A program made the translations under genes and the position numbers. Below are positions 10,301 through 18,951 of a DNA stretch of 64,000 bases, piece after piece. Below the pieces are notes generated by a model that did not search any database, was not told the origin of the DNA, and worked only from the letters and a program-made list of their open reading frames with translations. Position 1 is the first letter of the stretch. Each line of letters begins with the position of its first letter. The DNA lies in assembly GCA_030374765.1 (NCBI GenBank), contig JARGXX010000086.1:1054001-1118000 (forward strand). Reading direction: 5' to 3'. The DNA is from Agarophyton chilense. Taxonomy: Eukaryota > Rhodophyta > Florideophyceae > Gracilariales > Gracilariaceae.

Positions 10301-10873
10301 GATTCGAACACCCGCCCCGTTATACTTCAGCACCCGGAACGTGGTTTAACCGACCTACCGGAAACTTCGGATACTCCCGAACCTGGGCCCGCTCCCTCAA
10401 GGGCCCAGTCAACGAACTCTTACAGAGTTACTCCCCCACCGGAGGTAATCAAGCCTCCTGGTTCTCCGCCTAAGGAGGGGGAGGAGGACTTAGTTCCTTC
10501 GCAGGACGATGTTTCGGCGTCAGCCAGTCGCCCTAACAGGGAATCTAGTTCTCACAGTGAGACGGCGAGCCCGACCGAGCCGGCGACAGAGAAGTCACAA
10601 CCCCAGCGTATGGGTAACGACATCACCGCCGACCCAGCCGAGCACGACGTCAGAAAAGATGACGAAAACCCGCCTAGGGAGAGTCGTGTGGAGAACTCCG
10701 CACCCGGAACGCTTATACAGCCGACGATCACCCGCCGCCGCGGAAGAGACACTGAGGTGTCGCAAACTCAAACCCCGCTTTCTCGGGAACGAGCTGTGTC
10801 AGCGGAACCGCACGGGGAAGATCTCGACGACGACGTTGACCAAATTTGGCTCTCCGTCATGGAATGGGAATAG
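7301..10873 (+). pseudogene. pol: Gypsy-1 RT-RNase H-integrase, one nonsense codon
   Basis: One reading frame interrupted only by TGA at 8033-8035. RT: CIDYRRLNEV, the STLDASSGYWQV segment with the first Asp, FGLTNAPATFQ, and the YLDD active site at 8051-8062. RNase H: EVDTDAS at about 8500 and HTDHACLRWLL at about 8705. Integrase: an H-H-C-C zinc finger (about 9200-9325) and D-D-E residues at 9407, 9587 and 9694. After it comes a GPY/F-like region (LSPIVDGAYRVV, about 10105-10140) and a long Pro/Ser/Glu-rich tail. The TGA falls where gypsy RTs have Trp in a KWxTCLVYLDD context, so it is most simply a TGG-to-TGA mutation. Length and domain order match full chromovirus Pol. Confidence 0.93.
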
Positions 10874-11040
10874 GAACTCCTATGGAGACACTGGAACCCT
10901 CAGGAATGGGAAAGAAATAAGTGAGACCCGTCGGGGACAGCTCAGGAGAGTGCTAGCGCGTGCCGAAAGCGCCACCTCACATCCGCATGCGGAGTGGCAA
11001 CCGGCGCCCGCGCATTTATGTGGCACACGTCGAAAGGCAC

Positions 11041-11237
11041 CGAGCCAATCAAAAGGCTCTGACGACCAACCGTCGCGCAAACCGCCTCACCGAGCCAATC
11101 AAAAGGCTCTGACGACCAACCGTCGCGCAAACCGCCTCACCGAGCCAATCAAAAGGCTCTGACGACCAACCGTCGCGCAAACCGCCTCACCGAGCCAATC
11201 AAAAGGCTCTGACGACCAACCGTCGCGCAAACCGCCT
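11041..11237 (+). repeat. Four 50-bp tandem repeats inside Gypsy-1
   Basis: Four head-to-tail copies of a 50-bp unit beginning cgagccaatcaaaaggctc; the last ends at 11237 after 47 bases. The copies are identical to each other. Each has a small inverted repeat, GAGCC - 8 nt - GGCTC. The array lies between the pol stop and the chromodomain. Perfect identity suggests recent expansion or homogenisation. Confidence 0.95.
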
Positions 11238-11522
11238 CCGTCGCACGGCGCGTTGCACAAGAGCAACCTTCGTCCCCGTAGCTCGGGTTGACGTTGAAGT
11301 CTTACCCCCCTGAGATTGGAGACGCTACCGCGTCGCGATTTCTCAACCGTCACGGAATCTAAGAACACCGTTGTTATCGGGAAGATCTCAGCTTTAAGAA
11401 GAAATCAAAACTGGGCCGTTCTGACCCCGTAGACGGAAGTTACAACGTAGCCCACAGGCCACTCGGCGCCGTTCGGACGAAGTGCTGAGACCCGCTCGCA
11501 ACACGGAAAAGAACCCACCGGG

Positions 11523-11852
11523 GTGTGTCTAGACCCTACGTTGACACCCTCAAGGGAACTAGAGCGTTCCAAGATGGAAGAGAAGCCCGAAAATGGAAAA
11601 TTGTACCCGCAGGAATTCGTTATCGATCGCATCGTGCGTCACATCTACACCCCCGAGGGAGAAGTCTGCTACCAAGTTCGATGGTACGGATTCTCGCCTG
11701 ATGAGGATACAGTGGAACCCATTGAGCACCTTCCGAGGTCTAAGGTTTTATCCTATCACCGACGCGCTCGGGTAACCTTGCCTCCAAGTCTGGATCGTGC
11801 CCAAGTCGGGGAAGCCACCACGGGAACTGGTGTGGATGCGAGCTCGAAGTGA
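11523..11852 (+). CDS. Gypsy-1 chromodomain protein
   Basis: A small frame whose ATG at 11574 gives about 92 residues; an open GTG-led stretch begins at 11523. Residues FVIDRIVRHIYTPEGEVCY then QVRWYGFSPDEDTVEPIEHL match a chromodomain, with aromatic positions (Y, W, Y/F) that in the family form the methyl-lysine cage. In chromoviruses this module directs integration to chromatin and is normally fused to the integrase C-terminus. Here it is about 650 bp downstream in another frame, so it would need splicing, a separate message or internal initiation. I see no obvious single splice solution. Confidence 0.85.
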   Translation: MCLDPTLTPSRELERSKMEEKPENGKLYPQEFVIDRIVRHIYTPEGEVCYQVRWYGFSPDEDTVEPIEHLPRSKVLSYHRRARVTLPPSLDRAQVGEATTGTGVDASSK

Positions 11853-12180
11853 GGAAGATGTTAGACCTCTGAAGAGGAATTGAGAAGAGTATCCCGAAGA
11901 ACACGTATTGAGAGGGAATGTCTACTGGCCCTCGGCCTAGCGCCGTTAACCGGGGAACACAGCACCGGTTATCGGGACAGTTTATGATGAAAAAAAAGAA
12001 AAAAAGAAGACCCACGAAGTGGAGAAGAAGATTAAGAAGAAGATAGGACCCTAGGAAGGGAAGAAGATGAAGACGAAGATGAAGAAGATCCTAAGAAGGA
12101 AGAAGAAAAGAAGTTATGCAAATATCAGAAGTTTACTATTGTTGCCAAGCTATGGACTCCATAATTGCCCGAAGGCGGAA
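11853..12180 (+). other. Gypsy-1 spacer with purine-rich tract
   Basis: Non-coding spacer after the chromodomain. About 11985-12115 is almost pure A/G (aaaaaaaagaaaaaaagaag and similar) on the plus strand. It could be a second polypurine tract or just low-complexity DNA. On the other strand it would be a polypyrimidine tail just beyond the 3' end of the antisense frame. Confidence 0.6.
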
Positions 12181-13734
12181 CTACGGGAAGCCCGAGGAGG
12201 GACCCGCCCCACCGTTGGGATTCTGACCCTGATGGTACGCCGAGGCGAAAGCCAACATCTGGCTCACATCCGTCATACCCGGGGGAATCGGAATGCCTGC
12301 GTTCACGAGGCCTTGTCGCACACTATCCGCTTGCAGAGCGGCAACCGGCGCCTGCGCAAGGGTGTTCACACCCCACCCGGGGGGAGCAGATGGACCGCCA
12401 CCGGATGCATTCGCCGCCGCAGCTGAGGTCGTTCCCACTGGTTGGAAGGGTGCAGATGGCTCCACTGGGAGTACTCCACTAGGAGCTGGCACTTCGTTAT
12501 CCAACGCTGGATCGTCCAGGTCTACTGGAGGCTCGTACTCGTAATCGTCGGTATAAATGAACCCCGTCGGGTGTCCAACCGGCATCGGTCGAGGCGAGTC
12601 AATCAGCGCCCGTGCTTGCGCCGCGCTGATGCGAACCCCTTCGAAGGGATTGCAATAGACCCAGTTACCGGAGCCCGGATCGTACCGGCCAGGAGACTTG
12701 TCTCGCGCGGATCCTTCCCCTGCGGGCTGATTTGCCACTGGAACTCGATCCCATTGGGTGTTGTCGATCACGTCCAAGATTGGATACAGGTCCTGCACGT
12801 TGCTGGCCGAACCCAACGCTGGGACAAGGTCGATCTGACGCATGATGGTCCGTAGCATCGGAGGAATATACCAGATACGGAAATGGTCATGAGCATCCCA
12901 GAGGAGGTGCGCCGCTACGCGGGCTGCCCACTCGGCTGCAACGAGGGCCCAGTATCCCGAGTTCGGGTCGTGCATCAAACGAGACCCGATATAGTAGATA
13001 CATGGGGGCAGTTCAGCAAAGCACCCTCGGGGGACCTCGACCTTACTCCACCAAGCTGGAAGGGGCACGAATCGCCCAACCTTCGCCGTGTTACGGATAC
13101 GCTCCAGTTCCACGTGAGGATACGGGACAAGGAACCCGAAACGGGAGCGCGAGCGGCGCTCGAAGCGCACGAGTCGATCGAACCCATATTGGGTAAACTG
13201 CCGCTGAATGTACCTGAATTCAGCCCGAAGGATGGGACGACTCCATTGGAGCATATCTTCTCGGAGAGGAAAACCCGGTCCGCGGAACTCGGCTTCGGGA
13301 AAGGCTGCCAAGTTATCCCCGTAGGAGACCTCACCGTATGTGCGGTAATAGGCGACATCGAACCCGTACTCCGGGGGAACCAGATGGTCAAAGCGTGACC
13401 TCTCCAATCGCTGGTAGGCCAGAGCCGCCATCGCTGCGCGCGCCTTGTCCAGGGACTCCCCGCGACTGCGGTATAGATACTGAGGCTCTATGGCTACCCG
13501 CGCCCTCCAATCGGGAGAACGTACAACCTCAACAGGTAGGCCACCCGGCAATAAGCCGTCCTCCACGTAGGAGTCGATGAGCTCATCGTCGCGAACCGCT
13601 GTCGGATGGAACCACGGAGCGCGGGAATATATCACCGGATCGGTAAGGGGACTCCACCTTCGAAAGGATTCGTTTGAGATCCAACCTCTGGAGTTTGCTA
13701 CCAAGGGCATCGCATGAGCGGAGTTCCACGCCAC
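12181..13734 (-). CDS. Antisense accessory protein of Gypsy-1, unknown function
   Basis: An uninterrupted 517-codon frame opposite to the element's transcript, between chromodomain and 3' LTR. It starts at GTG 13734 by frame. Five codons upstream is a TAA (13747-13749), and beyond it the same phase stays open to an ATG at 13908 with a Ser/Pro/Ala-rich stretch, so the original gene was probably about 575 codons. The N-terminal two thirds is rich in Tyr, Trp and Arg and looks globular; the last ~110 residues are Pro/Gly/Ala-rich. I see no signal peptide, membrane segment, zinc finger or enzyme motif that I recognise. I cannot name a family. Confidence 0.7.
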   Translation of the reverse strand: MAWNSAHAMPLVANSRGWISNESFRRWSPLTDPVIYSRAPWFHPTAVRDDELIDSYVEDGLLPGGLPVEVVRSPDWRARVAIEPQYLYRSRGESLDKARAAMAALAYQRLERSRFDHLVPPEYGFDVAYYRTYGEVSYGDNLAAFPEAEFRGPGFPLREDMLQWSRPILRAEFRYIQRQFTQYGFDRLVRFERRSRSRFGFLVPYPHVELERIRNTAKVGRFVPLPAWWSKVEVPRGCFAELPPCIYYIGSRLMHDPNSGYWALVAAEWAARVAAHLLWDAHDHFRIWYIPPMLRTIMRQIDLVPALGSASNVQDLYPILDVIDNTQWDRVPVANQPAGEGSARDKSPGRYDPGSGNWVYCNPFEGVRISAAQARALIDSPRPMPVGHPTGFIYTDDYEYEPPVDLDDPALDNEVPAPSGVLPVEPSAPFQPVGTTSAAAANASGGGPSAPPGWGVNTLAQAPVAALQADSVRQGLVNAGIPIPPGMTDVSQMLAFASAYHQGQNPNGGAGPSSGFP

Positions 13735-13908
13735 CGCGGTGATGTCTTAATCCTCCTGAAGATGTCGGTTGACTGCCGAGGCGGAAGGTTCGGTACCTGA
13801 CGGAGCCGCATCCAAACCGGAGAAATATCCACCCTGCTGGGGAGCTTCGTTGTCCGCCGGCGCGGAGGCCGATGGCCCCGAGAGTGGGTTCATGACGTAT
13901 GGGTTCAT
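13735..13908 (-). pseudogene. Upstream in-phase extension of the antisense frame
   Basis: On the minus strand an ATG at 13908 (MNPYVMNPLSGP...) opens 53 codons in the same phase as the 517-codon frame and ends at TAA 13747-13749. Composition is Ser/Pro/Ala/Gln-rich, similar to the C-terminal tail. The simplest reading is one gene with a single nonsense codon; the alternative is a short upstream open frame. Confidence 0.55.
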
Positions 13909-14103
13909 TCCCTTGAGAGGGCTAGTCGAAACGCTGCTGCGAGGAGTTGCGTATCGCCGAAAGTCGGAGGAGTAGAAGAAAGTTGTACCGATGTGCCGGT
14001 TTTGTGGCGATCCTCAGAAGTGGTGAAGGACCCCATTGGGAGATTAGTATGTATAGTGATCGGAAAGTTAGACACCCGTGGCTCGGAATGTTCTTCCTCG
14101 TCT

Positions 14104-14117
14104 TAAGGAGGGGGAGA
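14104..14117 (+). promoter_or_regulatory. Gypsy-1 polypurine tract
   Basis: AAGGAGGGGGAGA sits directly before the 3' LTR, the required place and composition for the primer of plus-strand synthesis. Confidence 0.9.
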
Positions 14118-15031
14118 TGTAGAGCAACGCCCAGTTAGGGGATACTTGAAGATGCAACTCATAGAATGAGGATTGAACCCTCCGAGGGTTATGATTATGA
14201 TCCCCTCTATGGTGTGCTGAGGTGGCAATGTTTTCTGGTTATATTTCGCCTATAAGGGAAAATTCGGATGGCCCATGGTTGGATTGGCCCCGTGATACAC
14301 GTGGCTTAATTTTGGCACCGAATTTCGGATATTTGTTAGAACGTTGGATTTTTGGGCCCTGGCAGTGGGATCTCCACGTGTATGGCCCTGAGCAGGTGTG
14401 CACTACTGTAGAGTTTAGTTAGTGGGCCCTACTTAGGGAGGCGAGATCTGACAGTCCGAGCTCAGAGTAAATGACAACCAAGGTTGGTCTTCGATACCTT
14501 TAGAGGTTCTTCGTCGCCATCGTTTCGGCCTTACAACCCGGAACGGGCTCTGGTTAGCAACGCCTGCGTAGGGACACGACTCCACTTGGAGAGTGCCCAC
14601 GTTTGGGTTCCGTGCAACCACCCCCTTGGGACCGCTCAGACGACCTGCGTGCACGATACCCCGTGGGGGTTCTGCTTACTTGTTGCGTGCTTTTTGTGTT
14701 TCCTTTCGAGGACAGGTTTTCGCCCCTGTATTGGGTTTCTTTTGTTGTTTCGCCCCTTTTCTGGTTCTCGGGTCCGGTGCCTGTTAGTGCCCGACCCTCG
14801 CCCCGTTTTTCCTCTTCGCCGGATTTTCCCCCATTCTTTGGGATACCCATACCCATTCCCGATCCAACGGTTTCTACCCCTCACCTCCGTCGGTACTGCC
14901 GGAATCCCCCGTGGGAGTTACACCCCACACTACGGGTGGAACGGAGGGCTCTGTCTCTGAGTCTGCCTCCCCCAGGGAGCAAGGCTTCGAACACCTTGAG
15001 AGCACTTCCCGTCGCCGGGTTTTGCTCCACA
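14118..15031 (+). repeat. Gypsy-1 3' LTR
   Basis: A 914-bp copy of 3168-4080, beginning TGTAGAGCAACG after the polypurine tract and ending GCTCCACA. It has one extra G near 14150 relative to the 5' copy and about six substitutions. ATACG follows at 15032-15036. Confidence 0.95.
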
Positions 15032-15036
15032 ATACG

Positions 15037-15723
15037 TGGTAGCGGAAAAGTGGGTACCTTCATCGAAAATATGCAGCACAGGCTTGCCGTTTATGTACAG
15101 AGCAGTAATGAAGCCATCGAACGTATATTTTAGAGTAGAAATGTTGCTTACTGGTAGCCTTGCCCATGAGGATCCAAGAACTGCATTTCGAAGGTATCCA
15201 ATTTTATTGGCCTCGGAGCGGAAGTGAGGAGGACATTGCGGTGCCAGCTCTTCTATGGTACTAACCACCTTAGTTAGTCCGTTGGAGGCAGTACTAAGTT
15301 CATTCTCGACCATAACCTTCTCAATTCGAAGAGTGTTGAGGATACCGTACGCTTGGAGCTGGCGAGAGTTACTATTGTACCCCTAAACCATAAGATTAGC
15401 CATATCTTCCAAGGTCATATCATCTCTTGCGTTATTGAAGAAGAATGTACGTGCTGTCCCATCCAGTATATTGACGAAGTAGTCGGTCTTCTGAGATGGT
15501 GTCAGTCGATGTTGACTAGCGCATACATTATAGTCGCGTAACGTCAGCTCGATCGACTGATTTAACTCTCCTTTGAACCTATTGTCCTTGAAATGCTGGA
15601 AAACATAACTCGACTTTCGTGTATCTTCTGAAATGTCGTATAGTGGCAGAAGGTTTGACCCTTGAGGTTGTCAATATACTACACTGACCCTGTAGGTGAT
15701 GGATGCGAGGAATCATCGGTCAT
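15037..15723 (-). pseudogene. Copia-1 gag joined to integrase N-part
   Basis: The 5' coding part of Copia-1. A likely gag ATG is at 15723-15721, followed by a TAG and a frameshift. The conserved gag body follows: FKDNRFKGEL, FFFNNARDDMTLEDMA, LAPQCPPHFRSEANK, then LRNAVLGSSWARLPVS (about 15620-15140). It then passes directly into integrase core sequence (GKPVLHIFDEGTHFSATTY, about 15090-15037). The protease and the integrase zinc-finger region expected between them are missing, so there was an internal deletion. The frame runs into Gypsy-1 at the ATACG site and resumes at 3162. Confidence 0.85.
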
Positions 15724-15751
15724 GCAGCTCCGGGCGAGCTACCATCTAGGT

Positions 15752-16270
15752 GTTGTCAGCCACGTGTAGTGTTGACATGTACCTTCTGGTTGAGTAATTG
15801 TTAGTACTTGTAATTGTAATTATAATTATTTTAGTACAGTAGTGGAGTGGCCACCTGGCACTGTAGCCAGTGCTGTCCAGGTCTCTGACACTAGGTCAGA
15901 GACCGTGCCTTGCTGGCACCTCCCGGGTGATCTGGAGAGTGCAGTCCACTGCATATAGGGAACTGCACCTCCCCCATCCTAATCTGATAAAGACAGGCAT
16001 CACTTGGGTCACGACTATACTTTTTGGTTTATTGTTTCTCAACTACCACACAGGCCTTCCCCCGCGTTGACGCCTACCATCGTTTACCTACACGGTATAG
16101 GCTATTTGTTCCGCCGTTTGCCCCTGCGGGTTTTCACGGTGCCCTGTTACCATCGAGGTTTACTATGTCTACCTTCTAAGGTTGAGCGTCAACACGCTCC
16201 CTACGGTTGAGCGTCACTCCGCTCCCGAGACAAGACAGTAGCATACCCCAGAGGTGATTGTACGACATGA
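15752..16270. repeat. LTR-like non-coding segment in the Copia-1 leader
   Basis: A block with no coding potential between the leader and gag. It has an AT-rich stretch, tgttgac/gtcaaca inverted ends at about 15773 and 16188, and two adjacent 25-bp near-repeats (ggttgagcgtca..., about 16179-16228), each able to form a GAGCG/CGCTC hairpin. It resembles a solo LTR from another family, but I found no matching target duplication, so boundaries and identity are unproven. Confidence 0.35.
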
Positions 16271-16860
16271 AATACCACATTTCCCAGCTAAGTGGTTCTC
16301 CTCCGCGCTATACGATGGGCGTAAACCACGCTCGTTATTTCCAAGTAGTGACTCATTTTTTCCGACACGTCGGGTTCTGCCTTCTCTGCTAGGAATAACT
16401 ACAGCCTTCTGCTCGTGGTCGACCGATTCTTGGTCCCTTTCTTCGCTCATCTGACGAGCAGTTGTAGCGCGAGGATGAACCAGGTTCGACAGCGCAGTGC
16501 GCAAGGCGAGAGGCATATCTGCTGCGGCGGTAAAGGGCGACTCCTTGCTCCATGGTTTCAGCAGATGCTTCAAGAAAATGCATAAACCAGACATGAGTCA
16601 TCAAAAAGGGGTAGGTGGTCTCAAATGATTCCAAGTGAAGGGTAGTAGCAAGTCATTCTGGCATGTTATTCAGATCGTATATCTCGGAAACGTCTCTGAG
16701 AAGCTGAACTGGAAACAGTGGCATGTTAAAGAATTCCATATCCAAGATGGTATTGGGAGAAGGCAGAAAGCTCTTCAGCATTAACTCCATATCTCTCTAA
16801 CGTGTTGGCGTCAAAGAAATTGCAGAACCATCCGCTTCAACAACAGGAAAAAGGTTCAAT
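16214..16860 (-). pseudogene. Broken coding-like segment in the Copia-1 leader
   Basis: Overlapping minus-strand frames (16634-16389 and 16594-16214, plus an open stretch up to about 16850) read like one protein broken by a frameshift near 16550 and a stop near 16660. Hydrophobic and aromatic residues lead into an Arg/Glu-rich tail. I do not recognise it. It could be an older gag N-terminus or captured sequence. Confidence 0.3.
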
Positions 16861-17015
16861 GTGTAAAGCACACAGTCACGTACGGCTCTGCCTGTTTCGG
16901 TAGTTGGCTCAACAACAGTAGTAAAACGTCGAAGGCGCTCATAACACGATATAGTACTCGATCGAGTAGAAGCAACCCGTAAGTATCACAACAAACAGCG
17001 CTAAATAATCCGGAT

Positions 17016-17376
17016 TGTCTTTTTAACGCGTCTGTTGCAAGGAATACGCTTTGCACGTAACACAATTTACGTGGTTTGGTGAAGGCAATTTGGAAAGGGA
17101 TGGGCAAGGAGAGGCAAACGCGTCTCTTCGCGCTTGTTAGTGAAGAAGTCGAAAGACCGTCCTTTTCTATTATTCCTCCTGCCCACCGCCTCATCCTCGT
17201 CGCGCAATTCGAGAGTTGCGATAAACTATATGCGACGTTGCGAGCGCGCTGTGCCACAAATTGGCACAACGCGCAGTGTGACTAAAAATAAGAAATCAAG
17301 CCATGCGCAACGCGTATCTCAATTCAAAACGAGATCACCACGCCCTCACTTTGTAGACCCCGCCTAGCTATCTACA
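17016..17376 (-). repeat. Copia-1 5' LTR
   Basis: The 361-bp upstream LTR of Copia-1, ending at the GAAAA duplication (17377-17381). It carries a hairpin at 17244-17274 with 12-bp arms, one mismatch and a 7-nt loop. The element's promoter should lie here and read leftwards. Confidence 0.92.
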
Positions 17377-17381
17377 GAAAA

Positions 17382-18074
17382 TGAGCAAAAATGGCTCCTT
17401 TTTGGCTGTAAAAAGAGTTTCCCGAGGCATTATTCATAAGTACACTACGATTCTACATTTCATTTTGGCTGTCTTTCTGTTATTTATAACCTGTATGGGT
17501 TTGCTACTGTTTGGAAATGAAGTTTGGCGCGAAAAAAAGGTTTTCTGTTTTAGTCCTATAGTTTTGGAATCAAGAGAAACAGTGTTTTAAGCATATCTCG
17601 AGAACTCAGGGGGTGTTTTATCTGGAGGGTTTTTTTTTAATGTTTTATATCTGTTTTCGCGTCCTGTACTCTACTCGTTCTGTTTGAATGTGGAACACAA
17701 AAATGTATGTGGTCTTATATTCTTGACGCGCACTGTAGCTTCTGCCTCCCACACATATATTAATTACTTTGTCCTTCGCACTCTCTATCTAGGACACTTC
17801 TGCTTTTTGTCTTCTTCCTTTGACTTCTTTTCATTGCCCTATTCTGGGCTAGTACTCCGAGAGCATATCTACTACTTGTGTCCCCTTGGGTTGTAACCAC
17901 CCTCTTTGTGTCCCCTTCCTACTTCTACGGATATGATGTTTACACTTCCATTGAGATTTTACTGTGATAACGGGGAACTGATATGTAGGTTATACAGCAA
18001 TCAATACTGACCCCATATGAGGTCAACGTCAAATAGATGTTCGTAATTTCTACATCACAACTGCCTCCTTTCAG
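17382..18074 (+). other. Spacer and probable 5' untranslated intron of the GST gene
   Basis: No recognised gene. A 69-codon frame with one hydrophobic segment starts at 17381; I cannot name it. At 17985-18074 there is a good intron candidate: donor GTAGGT, a TACTGAC branch-like site at about 18006, a pyrimidine-rich run, and acceptor TTTCAG directly before the ATG at 18075. This implies a 90-nt intron just upstream of the GST start codon. Confidence 0.5.
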
Positions 18075-18944
18075 ATGCCCCACAACTTCACTTCTCTGTA
18101 CGTCATGGCGTCAAGCGCATTTATCAGTTGTCCATTCTCTATTCACACAGGGAAGGGTTTGAAACGCTTGCACCACGGTCGCAAAATGGTTCATGCTACC
18201 GTGGAACTTCCTAAGGTTCAGGTAACTTTGTACGGATCAGAAGTGTCAAACTATACTGCTCGATGCAGATATCTTATCAGAAGAAAATGCCTTCCCGGCG
18301 AAATAGTTTCGATCTGCTCACCGAAGGTTTTAGGAGGCATTAAGACTGAATCTTATCTTGAACTAAATCCGTTGGGGAAAATGCCATTGCTTCTAATCAA
18401 GAAACCAGGCCAGAAGGATGAGGCTCTTTTTGAGAGTTCTATTATTTGCGAATACCTTTCAGAAGAGTTTGTAAACCTGAAACCAAGCTTTAGACCCGTT
18501 TCTCCGGAAGCTCGTGCAAAAGCAAGACTTATTGCAAACTTGTTAGATCTCTACGTTGGACCTCACCATTCGTATATGTACAAAAAGCTGGAAGGAGATC
18601 GGGCAACTGGCGCCCGAAAGATGATGGAAGGGTTCGACGCTATCGAGCACGTGCTAGATCCCAGGGGACCGTATGCCACTGGAAAGACCCTTTCGATAGC
18701 GGATTGTTGTCTATTAGGAAACTTCCCGTTTTACGATTACATGCTCCCAACTTTCTTTGGCTGGAAACCCACCGACGGCCGCCCAAGACTGAAAGCCTGG
18801 CGGAAGCATATGATTAATGAATCTCCAGCAGCACGAGAAACCTACACTGAAGTTTTCAATGCTCTCCAGATATGGTGGGACAATGATCGCTGGGTGAATC
18901 TTGGTATGGAAGCACTTACCACGCGCCCGTCTCTTCCATTCTAA
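18075..18944 (+). CDS. Glutathione S-transferase-like protein
   Basis: A 289-residue protein with the two-domain GST fold. The thioredoxin-like N-domain begins at about residue 47 (VQVTLYGSEVSNYTARC), has the cis-proline in GKMPLLL (P104) and the glutathione-binding ES pair in LFESSIICEYL (E120-S121). The helical C-domain begins at about 143 (SPEARAKARLIANLLDLYV) and has the conserved LSIADCCLLGN segment, with the Asp that stabilises the fold. Such enzymes conjugate or reduce electrophiles with glutathione. About 45 residues precede the domain and could be an organelle targeting sequence; M11 and M38 are alternative starts. It converges on the phosphatase gene with 7 bp between stops. The exact GST class is not assigned. 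Confidence 0.88.
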   Translation: MPHNFTSLYVMASSAFISCPFSIHTGKGLKRLHHGRKMVHATVELPKVQVTLYGSEVSNYTARCRYLIRRKCLPGEIVSICSPKVLGGIKTESYLELNPLGKMPLLLIKKPGQKDEALFESSIICEYLSEEFVNLKPSFRPVSPEARAKARLIANLLDLYVGPHHSYMYKKLEGDRATGARKMMEGFDAIEHVLDPRGPYATGKTLSIADCCLLGNFPFYDYMLPTFFGWKPTDGRPRLKAWRKHMINESPAARETYTEVFNALQIWWDNDRWVNLGMEALTTRPSLPF

Positions 18945-18951
18945 AAATCGT

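Larger units (their letters stand above)
3168..15031 (+). mobile_element. Gypsy-1: Ty3/gypsy chromovirus with an antisense frame
   Basis: An 11.86-kb LTR retrotransposon. Order: 5' LTR (3168-4080), primer site, gag (4308-6338), protease (6341-7291), RT/RNase H/integrase (7301-10873), four 50-bp tandem repeats (11041-11237), chromodomain frame (11523-11852), purine-rich tract, a long frame on the opposite strand (13908-12181), polypurine tract (14104-14117) and 3' LTR (14118-15031). It is flanked by ATACG duplications. The LTRs differ at about six bases plus one indel in 913, so it is recent, and all enzyme domains are recognisable. In-frame stops at 7289-7291 and 8033-8035 suggest this copy is not autonomous unless they are bypassed. 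The gene order and chromodomain place it among chromoviruses; the antisense frame is not part of the usual chromovirus plan. Confidence 0.95.
170..17376 (-). mobile_element. Copia-1: Ty1/copia LTR retrotransposon, split by Gypsy-1
   Basis: A minus-strand copia element bounded by two direct repeats that begin TGT and end ACA and are flanked on both sides by the 5-bp duplication GAAAA (165-169, 17377-17381). Read on the minus strand, the order is 5' LTR, a long leader, gag, integrase, reverse transcriptase, RNase H, a purine-rich stretch (532-540) and 3' LTR. Gypsy-1 plus its ATACG duplication splits the integrase; without it Copia-1 is about 5.3 kb. The LTRs differ at about 20 of 361 sites, so the copy is old. 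Several stops and frameshifts and the loss of the protease region make it defective. No classical TGG primer site follows the 5' LTR. Confidence 0.93.

Noticed and set aside
10509-11162. A 217-codon frame overlapping the pol end and the tandem repeats
   Set aside because: It is the wrong phase of the pol tail, and its repeated peptide merely reflects the 50-bp repeats.
12883-13398. Plus-strand frames opposite the antisense gene
   Set aside because: They are shadows of the much longer minus-strand frame.
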